Made by a program: the position numbers and the translations under genes. Positions 45,640 to 54,279 of a DNA stretch of 64,000 bases are shown here, piece by piece. This DNA comes from CAZLDI01 sp964558415 (GTDB taxonomy: Bacteria; Chloroflexota; Dehalococcoidia; SM23-28-2; RBG-16-64-32). A model generated the notes under the pieces. It was not told the DNA's origin. It was given only the letters and a program-made list of their open reading frames with translations, and searched no databases. Where the stretch lies: assembly GCA_964558415.1 (NCBI GenBank), contig CAZLDI010000007.1, forward strand, positions 1-64,000, read 5' to 3'. Every line of letters starts with the position of its first letter. Within the stretch, counting starts at the first letter, position 1.

Positions 45640-45837
45640 ATGCGACGGGGATTACTGCTTCTACTCGTTCCGCTTAGCCTGATGCTCGCGGCGGCCGCGG
45701 CGATCACTTATTTCGTCTGGTGGGACGCGACCCACTGCACCTTCTGCCGGAGCCGTCTCGATGAGTTCGGAAGATGTCCCAACCCCGACTGTCACCTCGG
45801 CCGGCTGACAAGAGAGCGGGACGGGCAGGCAGCTTGA
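45640..45837 (+). CDS. Small membrane protein with zinc-knuckle-like tail
   Basis: A 65-residue protein: one N-terminal membrane helix (LLLLLVPLSLMLAAAAAITY), then a Cys-rich tail (HCTFCRSRLDEFGRCPNPDC) with four Cys in a ribbon arrangement. Extended -10 promoter just upstream. No known function. It separates rpmF from fabD, where plsX and fabH are found in many bacteria. Confidence 0.6.
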   Translation: MRRGLLLLLVPLSLMLAAAAAITYFVWWDATHCTFCRSRLDEFGRCPNPDCHLGRLTRERDGQAA

Positions 45838-45847
45838 CCGCGCCTCT

Positions 45848-46828
45848 ATGACCGGCCCATCCGTACAAGCCCTGCCGTACTTGACTGATCAACTCCTCGG
45901 CCTCCCCGAGGACGCTTCTCTGGCCTTTGTGTTCCCCGGCCAGGGGGCCCAATCGGTCGGAATGGGTGCTGACGTCGCAGACGCGTCGCCAATTGCGCGG
46001 GATCTTTTCCGACGAGCGGACGAGGTGCTGGAGACGCATCTCAGCCTCATCTGCTTCGAAGGCCCGGAGGCCGATCTGACGAGCACTGATAACGCTCAGC
46101 CCGCGATGCTCGTAGCCTCGCTGGCCTTGATGGCGGCGGCATTCGAATCGGGGGCGTTTGCGCGGCGGCCGGCTTTCGTCGCCGGGCATAGCCTGGGACA
46201 GTACACGGCCCTCGTAGCTGTGGGCGCCGTGCGCTACGAAGAGGCCCTCCTTCTCGTGAGAGAACGCGGCCGTCTCATGCATCGTGCCTGCCTTGAACGT
46301 CCAGGCACGATGGCAGCGATCGTGGGACTCGAAGAGCAAGTCGTTGAGGAGATATGCCGCCAATCAGGGGCCGAACCAAGCAATTACAACTCAACCTCAC
46401 AAATCGTGATCGGTGGGACCGCCGAGGCTGTTACGCTGGCATGCAAGCTGGCCCGCGAAAAGCGGGGACGTGGACTGCCGATCGCCGTCGCCGGCGCCTT
46501 TCACACGTCCTTGATGCGCGGCGCCGTGGAAGGTTTCGCGGCCCGCGTGGGAGAAGTCGTCTTCAGTGAACCGGGCATACCAGTTGTCAGCAATGTTACG
46601 GCCGAACCGATAGTAGAGGCGGCTCAGATCGCCAACGATCTCGTGCTGCAGATAGCCAGCCCCGTATGCTGGGCACAAACGATGAGCTTCATGATTCGGA
46701 ACGGAGTGGGCACCATCACTGAGATCGGGCCGGGACGCGTACTGACAGCTATCACGAAACGGAGCTATCCTGAGCTCTCGGCGATTTCGATAGACAGCGC
46801 CGCCTCCCTCGTGAGTCCCAGTGTTTAG
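45848..46828 (+). CDS. fabD: Malonyl-CoA:ACP transacylase
   Basis: A 326-residue enzyme that loads malonyl groups onto ACP. It has AFVFPGQGAQSVGMG, the nucleophile Ser in VAGHSLGQYTALVA, RGRLMHRACLERPGTMAAI and GAFHTSLM with catalytic His. It overlaps fabG by 8 bases; acpP lies in the same operon. Confidence 0.95.
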   Translation: MTGPSVQALPYLTDQLLGLPEDASLAFVFPGQGAQSVGMGADVADASPIARDLFRRADEVLETHLSLICFEGPEADLTSTDNAQPAMLVASLALMAAAFESGAFARRPAFVAGHSLGQYTALVAVGAVRYEEALLLVRERGRLMHRACLERPGTMAAIVGLEEQVVEEICRQSGAEPSNYNSTSQIVIGGTAEAVTLACKLAREKRGRGLPIAVAGAFHTSLMRGAVEGFAARVGEVVFSEPGIPVVSNVTAEPIVEAAQIANDLVLQIASPVCWAQTMSFMIRNGVGTITEIGPGRVLTAITKRSYPELSAISIDSAASLVSPSV

Positions 46829-47567
46829 CTGCTCGGGCAGGGCGGCGATCGTGACCGGGGCGTCGCGCGGGATCGGCAGTTGCATCGCCAGGGAGCTCTC
46901 GAAAGCCGGCGCAGCCGTCGCGATCAACTTCAATCGGAGCAAGGCACAGGCGCTCACGCTGAAATCCGAAATCGAGTCGGCCGGAGGCCGCGCCATTGCG
47001 GTCAAAGCGGACGTGCGGATTCCAGAGGACGCTGAGCGGCTGGTCGCGGAGACCGCGAATGCGTTCGGACAGGTTGATATCCTGGTCAACAACGCCGGAT
47101 ACAACCGCGACACGCTTGTTCTCCGAATGACCCTCCAGGACTGGGACGAAGTCATGGATATGAACCTACGATCTGTCTTCCTGTGTACAAAAGCGGCCCT
47201 CAAGCCGATGATGAAGCAGAGATGGGGGCGCATCATCAACATCGGTAGCGTCTCCGGCCTCGCGGGCAACGCCGGTCAGGCCAACTATGCAGCCGCGAAG
47301 TCCGGCCTGATCGGCTTTACCCGGGCGGTCGCGCGGGAGATGGGGTCGCGCAATATCACCGCAAACCTGGTGGCTCCCGGGCTGGTGATCACGGAGCTGA
47401 CGAAGGACATTCGCCAGGAGATTGTGGACGGCGTCAAGCAGCGGCTGATCATCGACCGCTTCGGGAAGCCAGAGGACATCGCGGCATGTGTCGTCTACCT
47501 GGCTTCGGACGACGCCGGCTACGTTACGGGTCAAGTGATCTCCGTCGACGGCGGCCTCGGACTGTAG
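46821..47567 (+). CDS. fabG: 3-oxoacyl-ACP reductase
   Basis: A 248-residue classical SDR: NADPH motif IVTGASRGIGSCIA, NNAG (LVNNAGYNRDTLV), catalytic Ser in NIGSVSGLAGNAGQ, Tyr and Lys in NYAAAKSGL, C-terminal VTGQVISVDGGLGL. GTG start inside fabD. It performs the first reduction of each elongation cycle. Confidence 0.95.
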   Translation: MFSCSGRAAIVTGASRGIGSCIARELSKAGAAVAINFNRSKAQALTLKSEIESAGGRAIAVKADVRIPEDAERLVAETANAFGQVDILVNNAGYNRDTLVLRMTLQDWDEVMDMNLRSVFLCTKAALKPMMKQRWGRIINIGSVSGLAGNAGQANYAAAKSGLIGFTRAVAREMGSRNITANLVAPGLVITELTKDIRQEIVDGVKQRLIIDRFGKPEDIAACVVYLASDDAGYVTGQVISVDGGLGL

Positions 47568-47569
47568 CC

Positions 47570-47980
47570 ATGGCGGGCAGAAGGCATCGCGCGAGAGTCC
47601 TGGCGCTCAAGACGCTCTTCGAGCTTGACGCGGTTGGCCATCCGGCAGAGCAGACGATGGCGCGACTGGTCGGCGATAGCCGCGGGGGCCAGGAGGCCCG
47701 CGCCTTCGCCGAGGAGCTGGTCCAGGGCGTGCTGGACAACCGCGAAAGCATCGACGCGACGATCCGGCAGAACGCGCCGGCGTGGCCTATAGATCAGATA
47801 GCGGCTATCGACCGCAATATCCTCAGGCTTGCGATATACGAGGTGCTAATCGATAATAAGGTGCCGATGCGCGCTGCCATAAACGAGGCTGTGGAGCTAG
47901 CCAAAGAGTTTGGCGGCGAGACTTCCCCCAAGTTCACCAATGGCGTGCTGGGTTCGATCAGTACGCTTGTAGCACGCTGA
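47570..47980 (+). CDS. nusB: Transcription antitermination protein NusB
   Basis: A 136-residue helical NusB that binds boxA RNA with NusE during rRNA transcription. It has RARVLALKTLFELDAVG, IAAIDRNILRLAIYEVL, VPMRAAINEAVELAKEFGG and TSPKFTNGVLGSI. ATG 47570 is two bases after the fabG stop; the open frame to 47486 is within fabG. Confidence 0.93.
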   Translation: MAGRRHRARVLALKTLFELDAVGHPAEQTMARLVGDSRGGQEARAFAEELVQGVLDNRESIDATIRQNAPAWPIDQIAAIDRNILRLAIYEVLIDNKVPMRAAINEAVELAKEFGGETSPKFTNGVLGSISTLVAR

Positions 47981-47998
47981 CTCCAAGGAGGTTCGTCT

Positions 47999-48262
47999 GT
48001 GGCAACCGTTTTCGAACGGGTAAGAAAGATAATCGCGGAACAACTCGGCGTTGAGGAGAGCGAGATCAACCCGCAGACGTCGTTCGTCGACGATCTGAAC
48101 GCTGACTCGCTGGACCTGGTGGAGCTGATCATGTCCCTGGAGGAAGAGTTCAGCAACGCCGGGAAGAGCGTTGAGGTCTCTGACGAGGACGCCGAGAAGA
48201 TCGCGACCGTCCAGGATGCGGTTGACTACATCAAGGAGCAGGGCGTCTCGGACGACGACTGA
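47999..48262 (+). CDS. acpP: Acyl carrier protein
   Basis: An 87-residue acidic ACP. The phosphopantetheine Ser is in [15 protein letters not shown]. The starting region [17 protein letters not shown] is typical, and the acidic tail is slightly long. GTG 47999 is 7 bases after AAGGAGG. It carries acyl chains for FabD and FabG. Confidence 0.96.
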   Translation: MATVFERVRKIIAEQLGVEESEINPQTSFVDDLNADSLDLVELIMSLEEEFSNAGKSVEVSDEDAEKIATVQDAVDYIKEQGVSDDD

Positions 48263-48309
48263 GAACACACGCCGCGGGACGAACGTGATGGTGGCTACGG
48301 GGTGTGCTC

Positions 48310-48315
48310 TATAAT
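48310..48315 (+). promoter_or_regulatory. -10 box of the tat operon
   Basis: Perfect TATAAT ending 11 bases before ATG 48327; there is no ribosome site, so the transcript looks near-leaderless. Confidence 0.6.
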
Positions 48316-48326
48316 CGAGGCACGCC

Positions 48327-48668
48327 ATGAACGTGTTCGGCATCGGCCCGCTGGAGCTCGCGCTGATCATGGTCATCGGCGTGATCTTTGTGGGGCCGGA
48401 GCGAATCCCCGAGGTCGCCGTGCAGGTCGCGAAGGCGCTCCGTTCCGTCCGCAGCTACGCCACTGATGCGACCTCCCAGGTGCGCAGGGAGCTGGACGAG
48501 CTCACGAAGGAGTATGAAGACGTCCGCAAGGAGCTGAAGGAGTTCCGCGAGAGCGTGAAGAAGGACACTTCAGCACTGGCGGACGCGGTGAGCCGGGTGA
48601 TCGAGGAGTCGCCGATCATCGAACCGGGCGGCGATCCTCCGAAGCAGACCCACGACGCCGGCGGCTAG
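48327..48668 (+). CDS. tatA: Sec-independent translocase TatA/TatB
   Basis: A 113-residue protein with one short N-terminal membrane helix, the hinge FVGPERIPEVAVQVAKALRS and a charged amphipathic C-terminus. It forms the pore or receptor for folded Tat substrates. The long tail (DELTKEYEDVRKELKEF) is closer to TatB; the phylum often has one dual TatA/B. Confidence 0.88.
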   Translation: MNVFGIGPLELALIMVIGVIFVGPERIPEVAVQVAKALRSVRSYATDATSQVRRELDELTKEYEDVRKELKEFRESVKKDTSALADAVSRVIEESPIIEPGGDPPKQTHDAGG

Positions 48669-48682
48669 CTGCGGTCGCAGAC

Positions 48683-49486
48683 TTGACCCGCCGAGCGCAG
48701 CTCCCGGTTCCCCTGGTTGAACCTCCGGACGAAGGGCCAAAGGAGGAGAAGGGGGAACGCTATTTGACGCTCCTGGAGCACCTCCAGGAGCTGCGGCGGC
48801 GGCTGATCATCGCGTCGCTGGCCGTGCTTATGGGTCTCGGCGTGTCGTTCTTCTTCGCCGGGGACTTCATCGAGTTCCTGAAGGAGCCGGGCAACACGCG
48901 GGAGTTCGACCTCGAGCTTCAGTTCATCGAGCCGTTCGAGCTGTTCGCGACGTACTTTCGGGTGGCGCTGCTGGGCGGGCTGATCATCGCGATGCCTGTC
49001 ATCGTGTACCAGGTGCTGGCGTTCGCTTCGCCGGGACTGAACCCGAACGAGCGGCGCTGGGCATGGGGCACGGTCGTGGGAGCGACAGGGCTATTCCTGG
49101 GTGGGGTGGCGTTCGCATACTACGTGGCGCTGCCGCCGGCGCTGCAGTTCCTGCTGGACCCGCCGATAGGCGAAGGCCTGGCGGAGCCGAACATCCGCAT
49201 CGGCAGCTATATCGACTTCGTGACGCGGCTGCTGTTCTGGTCGGGGGTGTCGTTCGAGACGCCGGTCGTGATCATGTACCTGGCGCGCTTCGGGATCGTC
49301 AGCGCGGGGCAGCTGTGGCACTGGTGGCGCCTGGCGGTGGTGGCGGCGTTCGTGATCGCGGCTATCGTGACGCCGACGATCGACCCGGTGACGCAGTCAC
49401 TGGTGGCGGGGCCGATCATCGTGCTGTACTTCATCGGGATCGGGCTGGCTCTGCTGGTGCAGCCGCGGCGGGGCCGGGAATCTTAG
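48683..49486 (+). CDS. tatC: Sec-independent protein translocase TatC
   Basis: A 267-residue six-helix membrane protein that recognises twin-arginine signals. The conserved LLEHLQELRRRLIIA start is present, then PFELFATYFRVALL, YQVLAFASPGLNPNERR and FETPVVIMYLARFGIV. TTG 48683 is 14 bases after tatA. The 33-residue hydrophilic N-extension is unusual. Confidence 0.94.
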   Translation: MTRRAQLPVPLVEPPDEGPKEEKGERYLTLLEHLQELRRRLIIASLAVLMGLGVSFFFAGDFIEFLKEPGNTREFDLELQFIEPFELFATYFRVALLGGLIIAMPVIVYQVLAFASPGLNPNERRWAWGTVVGATGLFLGGVAFAYYVALPPALQFLLDPPIGEGLAEPNIRIGSYIDFVTRLLFWSGVSFETPVVIMYLARFGIVSAGQLWHWWRLAVVAAFVIAAIVTPTIDPVTQSLVAGPIIVLYFIGIGLALLVQPRRGRES

Positions 49487-50067
49487 CCACGGATGGACAC
49501 GGATTTGGGCTTGCTCTCCCGGTCAATCGGGCGATTTCTGACAGTCAATCAATGTCGATTTCGTGTGTGGCGTGTGATTGGTTTAGGGCGGTTACGTTTG
49601 GCGGTTGATTGAGTGCCGCCGGTGTTCTTCCGTTTCCGGGTCTTTGACGGGCGGGCGGTGATGTGCAGCCGCCGCGCGCAGGGGTTGCGCGGTTGATTGG
49701 CTGACGTTCAAGAACAGACCGGCGAGCGTTCAATCTAACGGGGGTGATAGAAGCCTGCCGGGATGATGGTGACAGCGTTGCCACGGGGCCAGCGTAGCAG
49801 GGAGAGCGGATAGCCCAAACGCGCGGGTGGCACGGGGACAAGGGACATTGGGATACGGGCGGGCGCCCCGGGGCGCAACGCGGGGGGCGTTGCGATAGCG
49901 GCACTAACGCTGGCGGGAGGCGTGAGGAGCCAGGGTCCTGCCCCTTTACAACCTCTCTCCCCGGTGGTATAGCTGGTTTCGATAGGGGTTATCATGAGCG
50001 AATTCGGTCCCGTGACTCTGAGCCGCCAGCTGGTGACGCTACGGCTGATATCATCGGGAGGCGCGAT
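49487..50067. other. Gene-free stretch after tatC
   Basis: About 580 bases without a plausible gene on either strand. Similar strings GGCGGTTGATTGAGTG (~49601) and GCGGTTGATTGGCTG (~49690) occur. No tRNA, terminator or mobile-element end was recognised. Confidence 0.5.
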
Positions 50068-50508
50068 GTGAAGGTTCGGGCACCCGGGTGGCGGGGGATT
50101 GTCGCATTGGTTGCTATTGTCGGCGGGGTGGCGGCGGTGACCATCGCTTTGAGCCAGTCCAGGGCTCTCAGAATCAGCGGGAACGATTCAGGACCAGCCC
50201 AGAGTGTGGCCCGTCAATCTCCGCCAACCGGACCCCGGCCGGGGCTAGGGCTCACAGTCTGCGTTCAGTACGTGGCGCCTAGCGCCGGGGGCGGCGCGGT
50301 TACCGGTGACGCGAAGATCGAAGCCCAAGCTCAAGCCAAGATAGGAGATGCGCTCGTTGAGGTCGCCCAGCACAAGTACTGGGTCCTAGCCGGCCTGGGT
50401 GCTGTTCCACCAATCGTGGACATCGGGTGCCCATCGCTACCGCTGCCGATGACCATAGGAGTCCGGTGGTCTGAAGCCGTCGTTCACATGCGGGGGTCGC
50501 GGAAGTGA
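50068..50508 (+). CDS. Hypothetical membrane-anchored or secreted protein
   Basis: A 146-residue protein with an N-terminal membrane or signal segment (GIVALVAIVGGVAAVTIAL). The exported part contains one Cys pair (VCVQYVAP; DIGCPSLPL). GTG 50068 follows GGGAGG. It overlaps the next gene by 4 bases (GTGA). No family is recognised. Codon use is more AT-tolerant than in neighbouring housekeeping genes. Confidence 0.55.
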   Translation: MKVRAPGWRGIVALVAIVGGVAAVTIALSQSRALRISGNDSGPAQSVARQSPPTGPRPGLGLTVCVQYVAPSAGGGAVTGDAKIEAQAQAKIGDALVEVAQHKYWVLAGLGAVPPIVDIGCPSLPLPMTIGVRWSEAVVHMRGSRK

Positions 50509-50732
50509 GCTATTACAGGTTGTTCGTGTTCGTGTTGCCAACTCCGGAGGATATCAGCCAGCTACTCGATGGGGCGGAGAACCGCGTCACGGTGCAGGAG
50601 ATGACGTGTCACGGCGACTCGTGCGCCGAAAGGACGACAGCCATTTACATCACCGTGGAAGAAATGGGCAGTGACAGGGAAGCGCTTGTGGACTATCTGA
50701 TTGAGGGTGCTGGGCTAGAAGTGCCCGGATAG
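50505..50732 (+). CDS. Hypothetical small protein
   Basis: A 75-residue acidic protein starting SYYRLFVFVLPTPEDIS, with two close Cys (MTCHGDSCAERT). It is coupled to the upstream gene through a GTGA overlap. Unknown function. Confidence 0.5.
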   Translation: MSYYRLFVFVLPTPEDISQLLDGAENRVTVQEMTCHGDSCAERTTAIYITVEEMGSDREALVDYLIEGAGLEVPG

Positions 50733-50733
50733 C

Positions 50734-50844
50734 ATGGGCGAGCAAGTGACCGTGGGCATATATCTGAGCGAAGATGACCTGGCAGCGGTGAGGCCATCGT
50801 CGAGCGCATTCAGGCCGTTGTTGGTCTACATTAGGCCTTCGTGA
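50734..50844 (+). CDS. 36-residue open frame, possible gene remnant
   Basis: Opens one base after the preceding stop; it begins MGEQVTVGIYLSEDDLAAV and ends VYIRPS. It is the same length as the frame at 51732-51842, which also ends in PS. Probably a fragment of a decayed gene. Confidence 0.25.
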   Translation: MGEQVTVGIYLSEDDLAAVRPSSSAFRPLLVYIRPS

Positions 50845-50875
50845 GTCGGGCAGGGGCAGGGATGACTGAGGCGTC

Positions 50876-51574
50876 ATGAGGGCTAGGGGGCATCCTGCAA
50901 TGAGGGTACTACTGCTCGCGGCCGTGCTCTCGACCGCTGCCGCGGGCGGCGCAAGCGGCTACTGGGTAGTCACGACGGGCATGAATGAACTGTTCCGAGG
51001 CCCCGCCGCATCCGATGTCGGACGCGTGCGCAATTCGCCAGGCTTCGACCTTACGGAGGCACAGCAATTCGAAGAATTCGGACTCTACTGGTTAGGCGAT
51101 TCGTTCCAAGGCCTTCCGTTGACCAGGATCTTTAGAAAGGATTACGCGGGTCCCTACGCGGGGTCCCGTAGGAACATAGTTGGCCTCGACTATGGCGACT
51201 GCACAATACCCACGGACCTGCCGGATGGCGCTGAAAGAGCATGCTCAATACCACTTACTATTCAAGTCCGTCCATACTGCGAAGTTACGTTACAGATGGT
51301 CGCTGATAGCGTTAAGACGGGCGCTCCGGTCGACGTTCGAGGAGCGCCAGCGCAGTGGACTGGCGGGGACATCATACTGTGGACCAGCACATCCTCAATA
51401 TCGATAGCAGGCGTCAATGCCGACCTCGTCAACGCCGCCGCCCATGCCCTGGTTGGACTCAACGGTCAAGGCCCGACGTCCGCTGATGCGCCCCTAGGTC
51501 CGCCTGGGTCGCTAGATTGCTCTTCAACGCCGCCGGCCGCCGCTACTGCGTCGGCCACGGAGGTATCACAATGA
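50876..51574 (+). CDS. Hypothetical secreted protein
   Basis: A 232-residue protein with a signal peptide (RVLLLAAVLSTAAAGGASG) from ATG 50876 or 50900. The middle contains DYGDCTIPTDLPDGAERAC, which suggests a disulfide. The C-terminus is Pro/Ala/Ser-rich. No family is recognised; it sits in the accessory stretch with the two preceding hypotheticals. Confidence 0.5.
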   Translation: MRARGHPAMRVLLLAAVLSTAAAGGASGYWVVTTGMNELFRGPAASDVGRVRNSPGFDLTEAQQFEEFGLYWLGDSFQGLPLTRIFRKDYAGPYAGSRRNIVGLDYGDCTIPTDLPDGAERACSIPLTIQVRPYCEVTLQMVADSVKTGAPVDVRGAPAQWTGGDIILWTSTSSISIAGVNADLVNAAAHALVGLNGQGPTSADAPLGPPGSLDCSSTPPAAATASATEVSQ

Positions 51575-51985
51575 CCAAGTTGTTCCCGTGAGCGTACGGG
51601 GTCGGCAGTCGCTGACTGGCCGTCGTCGCCTTAGTGCTGCTCGCCGCTGAGGCCCGAGACAGTAGTGCGCATGGCGGATTCTCGCCAGTGACCAGGTCAA
51701 GTTCTGTGCGTGCTCTGGTCTCCATCTCGAGATGGCGTCCACGATCGAGAACCTTACCGTGTCTGCGGGTGCAGATACTACGATCGTATTGAATGCCCCG
51801 GCGGGCGAGCAGTTGCTGTCGGCCTACGCTAAACCTTCATGAGGTGCGGCGGGTGAGTGTGTCGCGGGGGCAAGGGGTAGGGGGAGGTTGGTCCCGCGAC
51901 GGGTCCCTCCACTCCCTGCGCTGCGGTAGGGATGACAGTCGGGGCGCGTTGACCTGCGGTTTGGGGGGCGTGCTATTATCGCGGC
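51575..51985 (+). other. Likely decayed coding region before the UDG gene
   Basis: About 400 bases with short broken frames. One hydrophobic piece reads AVVALVLLAAEARDSS (~51624-51671). A 36-residue frame at 51732-51842 starts MASTIENLTVSAG and ends AYAKPS. No intact gene is supported. Confidence 0.35.
51971..51979 (+). promoter_or_regulatory. Extended -10 promoter of the UDG operon
   Basis: TGC-TATTAT ends 6 bases before GTG 51986; the message is predicted to be leaderless. Confidence 0.65.
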
Positions 51986-52597
51986 GTGGGTGCTCTCGAC
52001 GAGCTTTACGGACGTATCACGTCTTGTCCTGACTGCGACCTCTGTCGCACCCGCACGAATGCTGTCCCCGGGGAAGGGCCGGAGAGCCCGGAGGTGCTGC
52101 TTGTGGGCGAGGGGCCGGGGTTCCACGAGGACCAGCAAGGGCGGCCGTTCGTGGGGCCGGCGGGGCGCTTCCTGGAGGAGCTGCTGGGGTCGGTGGGTCT
52201 GCAGCGGGAGCAGGTTTACATCACCAACGTGGTGAAGTGCCGGCCGCCGAACAACCGGGACCCGCTGCCGACGGAGATCGAGGCGTGCCGTAAGCACCTG
52301 GAGCGGCAGATCGAGCTGCTGAAGCCGCGGCTGATCGTGACGCTGGGCAGGTACTCGCTGGCCTGGTTCTTTCCGCGGGATTCGATAAGCAAGGTGCACG
52401 GGCAACTGAGGGAGCGCGAGGGGGTGCTCTATCTGAACATGTACCACCCGGCCGCGGCGCTGCACGCGGGGAACCTGCGCAAGGTGATAGAGGAGGACTT
52501 CCGGCGGGTACCTGAGGCGCTGGAGAGATCACGCGTGAAGTACAGTGCGGCGGTGGAGCCCGAGCCGGCGGCCGAGCAGATGAGGCTCTTCGGATAG
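51986..52597 (+). CDS. Uracil-DNA glycosylase, family 4
   Basis: A 203-residue Fe-S UDG that removes uracil from DNA. It has CPDCDLCRTRTNAVPGEGP, the active-site region VGEGPGFHEDQQGRPFVGPA, TNVVKCRPPNNRDPLPTE and the His motif MYHPAAALH. The Cys residues (N-terminal pair, KCRPP, EAC) fit a 4Fe-4S cluster. It lies 3 bases before the RNase J gene. Confidence 0.93.
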   Translation: MGALDELYGRITSCPDCDLCRTRTNAVPGEGPESPEVLLVGEGPGFHEDQQGRPFVGPAGRFLEELLGSVGLQREQVYITNVVKCRPPNNRDPLPTEIEACRKHLERQIELLKPRLIVTLGRYSLAWFFPRDSISKVHGQLREREGVLYLNMYHPAAALHAGNLRKVIEEDFRRVPEALERSRVKYSAAVEPEPAAEQMRLFG

Positions 52598-52600
52598 CCT

Positions 52601-54271
52601 ATGGCCGAGAAGTTAACCGTCGTCCCGCTGGGCGGCCTGGGCGAGATCGGGAAGAACATGATGGCGCTGGAGTGCGGCGCCGACCTGGTGCTGATCGATG
52701 CGGGGCTGATGTTCCCGGACGAGGAGATGCTAGGCGTCGACCTCGTCATCCCGGACGTGACTTATGTCGAGGAGCGCATCAACAAGCTGCGCGGCATCCT
52801 GATCACGCATGGGCACGAGGACCACGTCGGCGCGTTGCCGTACGTGTTGCGGCGGCTACGCCTGCCGAACGGGAGGCTGCCGCCGGTATACTGCACGCGG
52901 CTGACGCGCGACCTGATCGCGGTGAAACTGGACGAGCACAAGCTGTCCAAGGAGGCCGACCTGCGGCTGGTGGAGCCGGGCGGGCGCGTGAAGCTGGGAC
53001 GCATGGAAGCGGAGTACGTGCACATCACGCACAGCATCCCGGACGCGGCAGCGATCGCGATCCGCACGCCGCTGGGCACGGTGTTTCATACGGGCGACTT
53101 CAAGTTCGACCACACACCGGTCATGGGCGGGCCGTCCGACCTGACGCGAATCGCCGAGATCGGGCGCGAGGGCGTGCTGTTGCTGTTCTCCGACTCCACT
53201 TACGCCGACAGCCCGGGCTATACGCCGTCCGAGATGAGCATCACAGAGACGCTGGAGCGGATCATGGCGGAGGCGCCCGGGCGGGTGATCGTGGCGACGT
53301 TCGCGTCGCTGATCGCGCGGGTGCAGCAGGTTATCGATGCGGCGGTGAAGCACGACAGGCGTATCTTCGTGACGGGCCGCAGCATGATGGACAACGTGAA
53401 GATGGCGATCGCGCAGGGGTACCTTGAGGCGCCGGACAACATCATGGCGTCGCTGGACCGGATGCGGAAGCTGCCGAACGAGAAGATCGCGATCGTGACG
53501 ACGGGCGCGCAGGGCGAGCCGACTTCGGCGCTGGTGCGGATGGCGAACCGCGACCACCGTCACGTGGAGATACAGGCCGGCGATACGGTGGTCTTCTCGT
53601 CGTCCGCGATCCCGGGCAATGAGGTGGTGATTAACCGGACGATCGACAACCTCTACCGGCTGGGGGCGAACGTGCTATTCAGCAAGATCGCGAACGTCCA
53701 CGTGAGCGGACACGGGGCGCAGGAGGAGTTGAAGCTGATGATGTCGCTGGTGCGGCCACGATATTTCGTGCCGGTGCACGGGGAGTATCGCCATCTGTGG
53801 ATGCACTCGGCGATCGCGCGCTCCGTGGGCATCCCGGCGGAGAACGTGTTCACCCTGGAAGACGGGGACATCCTGGACATCGACCGGCGAGGCGCGCGAG
53901 TGGTCGGCCGGGCGCCGGCAGACTGGGTGTACGTGGACGGCCTGGCGGTGGGTGTCGACAGCATCGTGCTCCGTGACCGCAAGCACCTGTCCGGGGACGG
54001 CGTTCTGGTGGCGATCGTTTCGGTTGACAAGCACACAGGCAAACCAATAGGCGTGCCAGACGTTATATCAAGGGGTTTTATCGAAAACGAGATGTCGGAC
54101 GGACTGATGGAGAAGGCGCGCGAAGTGATCATCGACTCGCTGAAGAGCGGGGCGGAGCACGTCGCGGACCGGTCGGACGTGAACACGCGCGTTCATGACG
54201 CGCTGGCGCGATTCCTCTACGACGAGACTCGGCGCCGTCCCATGATCCTTCCGTTCAGCGTGGAAGTCTAA
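52601..54271 (+). CDS. rnj: Ribonuclease J
   Basis: A 556-residue MBL/beta-CASP exo- and endoribonuclease for mRNA decay and rRNA maturation. It has VVPLGGLGEIGKNMMALE, the metal motif ILITHGHEDHVGALPYVL, FHTGDFKFDH, SDSTYADSPGYTPSE, FVTGRSMMDNV and HVSGHGAQEELKLMM, plus the C-terminal domain (VVIDSLKSG-type region). Full length. Confidence 0.95.
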   Translation: MAEKLTVVPLGGLGEIGKNMMALECGADLVLIDAGLMFPDEEMLGVDLVIPDVTYVEERINKLRGILITHGHEDHVGALPYVLRRLRLPNGRLPPVYCTRLTRDLIAVKLDEHKLSKEADLRLVEPGGRVKLGRMEAEYVHITHSIPDAAAIAIRTPLGTVFHTGDFKFDHTPVMGGPSDLTRIAEIGREGVLLLFSDSTYADSPGYTPSEMSITETLERIMAEAPGRVIVATFASLIARVQQVIDAAVKHDRRIFVTGRSMMDNVKMAIAQGYLEAPDNIMASLDRMRKLPNEKIAIVTTGAQGEPTSALVRMANRDHRHVEIQAGDTVVFSSSAIPGNEVVINRTIDNLYRLGANVLFSKIANVHVSGHGAQEELKLMMSLVRPRYFVPVHGEYRHLWMHSAIARSVGIPAENVFTLEDGDILDIDRRGARVVGRAPADWVYVDGLAVGVDSIVLRDRKHLSGDGVLVAIVSVDKHTGKPIGVPDVISRGFIENEMSDGLMEKAREVIIDSLKSGAEHVADRSDVNTRVHDALARFLYDETRRRPMILPFSVEV

Positions 54272-54279
54272 CCGCAGCC

